Below, piece by piece: positions 4,329 to 5,960 of a stretch of 5,960 nucleotides of DNA. The translations under genes and the position numbers were made by a program. Below the pieces are notes generated by a model. It saw only the letters and a list, made by a program, of their open reading frames with translations, was not told the origin of the DNA and did not search any database. The stretch's first letter is position 1, and each line of letters begins with the position of its first letter. Source of the DNA: Planctomycetota bacterium (GTDB taxonomy: Bacteria > Planctomycetota > MHYJ01 > WSZJ01 > JACPWG01); assembly GCA_016220045.1 (NCBI GenBank), contig JACRIP010000685.1:1-5960 (forward strand), given 5' to 3'.

Positions 4329-5960
4329 ATGCCGGACGTCCAGCAGGCCAAGACCCAGGCCATGGTCTTCTACTCCTTCAAGGGCGGCGTCGGCCGCTCC
4401 ATGGCCCTGGCAAATGCCGCCGTCCAGTTGGCGATCAAGCACGGCAAGGATGTGATCGCCGTCGACTTCGACCTGGAAGCGCCGGGACTTCATCACTACT
4501 TCGGCTACCAGGATGCGGACCTGGCTCAGCGCGTCGGCCTGCTGGACTACCTGCAGGACTATGTCTGTTGCCTGGACAACGAGGGCAGGAGCAGTCCGCG
4601 GATTCAGGACTACCTCGTTCCCCCGGCCGCCCCGATTCATGGGCTGGTGGAGGCGCGGACCAAGGAGGGGGGTGGATCGCTACGCCTGCTCCACTGTGGC
4701 CGCACCAATGCCGATTTCATGGCGCGCGTCCAGGAGTTCGGGTGGCGAACTTTCTTTCACGACCGGCACGGGTACGAGATCATCCGGGCCTTGCGGCGCC
4801 AGCTCTGCGCGGCCGCCGACGTGGTGCTCATCGACGCCCGCGCCGGGCAGACCGAAGTCGGCGCCACGCCGACCGTGTTGATGGCCGACGCCGTCGTGCT
4901 GCTCTTCACCTCGAACGCCCAGAATCTGCACGGGACCGAGGAGATGGTGCGCCGACTCCATCATCATCCCGCGCGGGTCGCGCAAGCACTCGGGGAACCG
5001 AGATTCCTGCTCGTGCCGAGTCGGGTGTTCCCCCTTGAACCGTCCTTCAAAGAGTGGATGGCCAAGGAAGCGAGTCCGATGTTCCAGCGGCTCTGTGAGG
5101 GCGAGTCGCCGCCGGTGTCGAAGTTGGACCAGCCAGGAGGCCTGGAGCAGTGTATCCTGGCGGTGGATCCGGCGGTTTCCGTGAATGAGCGGATCGTCAT
5201 GCTGGAGCCCGCGCAAGCCAGCGCCTACCGCTCGGCTCTCCAACCCGCTTACGAGGAGCTCGCGGGGGCGCTGGTCAACCTGCACGAGGGGAGAACGGCG
5301 TGGTCGGCGCGCACCAGTGCTGAACCGAACGCGACTGAGCCCCAGCGGATTCAGGAGCTGCGGGATCGGCTCTTCAGGGCCGCCAAGCGCGGCGATCAGG
5401 ATGAAGTGGCGGCACTGCAATTCGACACGGCTCGTGAATTGACGGATGTGGGAAGTCACGCGGAGGCGTGGACTCTGCTCGAGGCATCTTTGGCCCATAA
5501 TGCCGGGCCGAGTCGGGAACGGGCCCATGGCGCGATCCTACACGAAATGGGCAGGCTTCGGGCGGCGCAGGAGCAATGGCCCGAGGCGCTGGCACTCTAC
5601 GAGCAGGCCTTGACGCTGGAGCGCGAGGCCGGGGACAAGCAGGGTCAGGGCGTTACGCTGCACCAAATGGGCAGGGTACGGGCGGCGCAGGAACAATGGC
5701 AGGAGGCGCTGGCGCTCTACGAGCAGTCCTTGGCGCTTAGGCGGGAGGAGGGTGAGAAGCGAGGGCAGGGCATCACACTTCTCGAAATGGGCAGGGTGCG
5801 GGCGGCGCAGGAGCAATGGCCCGAGGCGCTGGCGCTCTACGAGCAGTCCTTGGCGCTGGAGCGCGAGCTCGGGGACAAGCGGGCGCAGTGCGTCACGCTG
5901 CACGAAATCGGCACTGTTCGGGCGGCGCAGGACCAATGGCGCGAGGCGCTGGCGCGCTAC
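4329..5960 (+). CDS. KGGVGR-variant ParA/MinD-like ATPase fused to TPR array (3' end cut by window)
   Basis: This ORF runs without a stop to the window edge (544 codons seen). The N-terminal domain (about 10-310) is a SIMIBI/ParA-MinD-type P-loop ATPase. The deviant Walker A segment is FYSFKGGVGRS (14-24), keeping the signature K18 but with R23 where the P-loop lysine normally stands. D46 and D48 lie in VDFDLEAPGL (45-54), and the Walker B-like strand VVLIDARAG (165-173) ends at D169. YSFKGGVGR plus DLEAPGLHHYF is typical of the KGGVGR-motif variant AAA ATPase family, known from large multidomain proteins. After a linker (about 320-337) comes a degenerate helical repeat (338-400) and then 40-residue TPR units at 401-440, 441-480, 481-520 and 521 onward. 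The ATG at 4329 is four bases after the previous stop, with AGGTGG at 4314-4319 as a distant ribosome site. Whether R23 still supports hydrolysis, and what follows the TPRs, cannot be seen. A role in regulated signalling or conflict is inferred. Confidence 0.93.
   Translation, partial: MPDVQQAKTQAMVFYSFKGGVGRSMALANAAVQLAIKHGKDVIAVDFDLEAPGLHHYFGYQDADLAQRVGLLDYLQDYVCCLDNEGRSSPRIQDYLVPPAAPIHGLVEARTKEGGGSLRLLHCGRTNADFMARVQEFGWRTFFHDRHGYEIIRALRRQLCAAADVVLIDARAGQTEVGATPTVLMADAVVLLFTSNAQNLHGTEEMVRRLHHHPARVAQALGEPRFLLVPSRVFPLEPSFKEWMAKEASPMFQRLCEGESPPVSKLDQPGGLEQCILAVDPAVSVNERIVMLEPAQASAYRSALQPAYEELAGALVNLHEGRTAWSARTSAEPNATEPQRIQELRDRLFRAAKRGDQDEVAALQFDTARELTDVGSHAEAWTLLEASLAHNAGPSRERAHGAILHEMGRLRAAQEQWPEALALYEQALTLEREAGDKQGQGVTLHQMGRVRAAQEQWQEALALYEQSLALRREEGEKRGQGITLLEMGRVRAAQEQWPEALALYEQSLALERELGDKRAQCVTLHEIGTVRAAQDQWREALARY
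5529..5960 (+). repeat. In-frame 120-bp tandem repeats encoding 40-residue TPR units
   Basis: Units begin at 5529, 5649, 5769 and 5889; the last is cut by the window edge. Each encodes a helix pair built on MGRVRAAQEQWPEALALYEQ with a following LERE.GDK turn, the 40-residue TPR variant common in NTPase-linked scaffolds. The period is exactly 120 bp with no indels. Identity is high: bases 5581-5640 and 5821-5880 differ at only five of 60 positions, and GGGCGGCGCAG recurs in every unit. A worn relative (about 5455-5528, encoding SHAEAWTLLEASL) precedes the array. High DNA identity implies recent duplication or ongoing gene conversion, and makes copy number prone to change and to assembly error. 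Confidence 0.92.

Noticed and set aside
5538..5936. Antisense repeat protein opposite the TPR array
   Set aside because: Its periodicity is simply the reverse complement of the TPR repeats; there is no independent coding evidence.
5529..5960. CRISPR-like array from regular DNA repeats
   Set aside because: The 120-bp repeats are contiguous, in frame and coding, without spacers.

Overview
This window is GC-rich, densely coding bacterial DNA. An inner-membrane histidine kinase with a large external domain, paired with an OmpR-type regulator, plus sigma70-like promoters, points to a Gram-negative organism such as one of the high-GC Pseudomonadota. The sequence does not fix the lineage. All supported genes are on the + strand.

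Region 1 (1-205) is a very GC-rich leader with a perfect 12-bp inverted repeat (49-79). It also holds a good sigma70-type promoter (TTGACA, 17 bp, GATAGT; 139-167). Region 2 (206-2526) is a two-component system: an OmpR/PhoB-family response regulator followed, with a one-base stop/start overlap (TGATG), by a HAMP-containing sensor histidine kinase. The kinase's predicted periplasmic domain carries two consecutive EF-hand calcium-binding loops. This suggests that Ca2+ or another divalent cation is the signal, or is a structural ligand of the sensor.

Region 3 (2527-2729) is intergenic. It contains a second, stronger sigma70-like promoter (TTGTCA, 17 bp, TAGAAT; 2645-2673) and a short leader able to form one of two competing small hairpins just before a GTG start. 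Region 4 (2730-5960) is a tightly packed three-gene operon. It consists of an unrecognised 290-residue protein, an unrecognised 241-residue protein with a TPR-like helical segment and a Pro/Ala-rich linker, and a large protein that runs off the window. The last has an N-terminal ParA/MinD-like (SIMIBI) ATPase with the variant P-loop KGGVGRS, then a tetratricopeptide array whose 40-residue units are still very similar at the DNA level.

The two-component pair looks like an ordinary signalling module. The three-gene operon is the accessory-looking part. A variant P-loop ATPase fused to a recently expanded TPR array, coupled to two orphan proteins, resembles the NTPase-plus-repeat architecture of bacterial conflict or signalling systems. 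In this model the TPR array would sense or scaffold, the ATPase would switch, and one of the small proteins would be effector or adaptor. That role is inference. No known toxin or nuclease motif was recognised in the two small proteins, and the C-terminus of the ATPase is outside the window.
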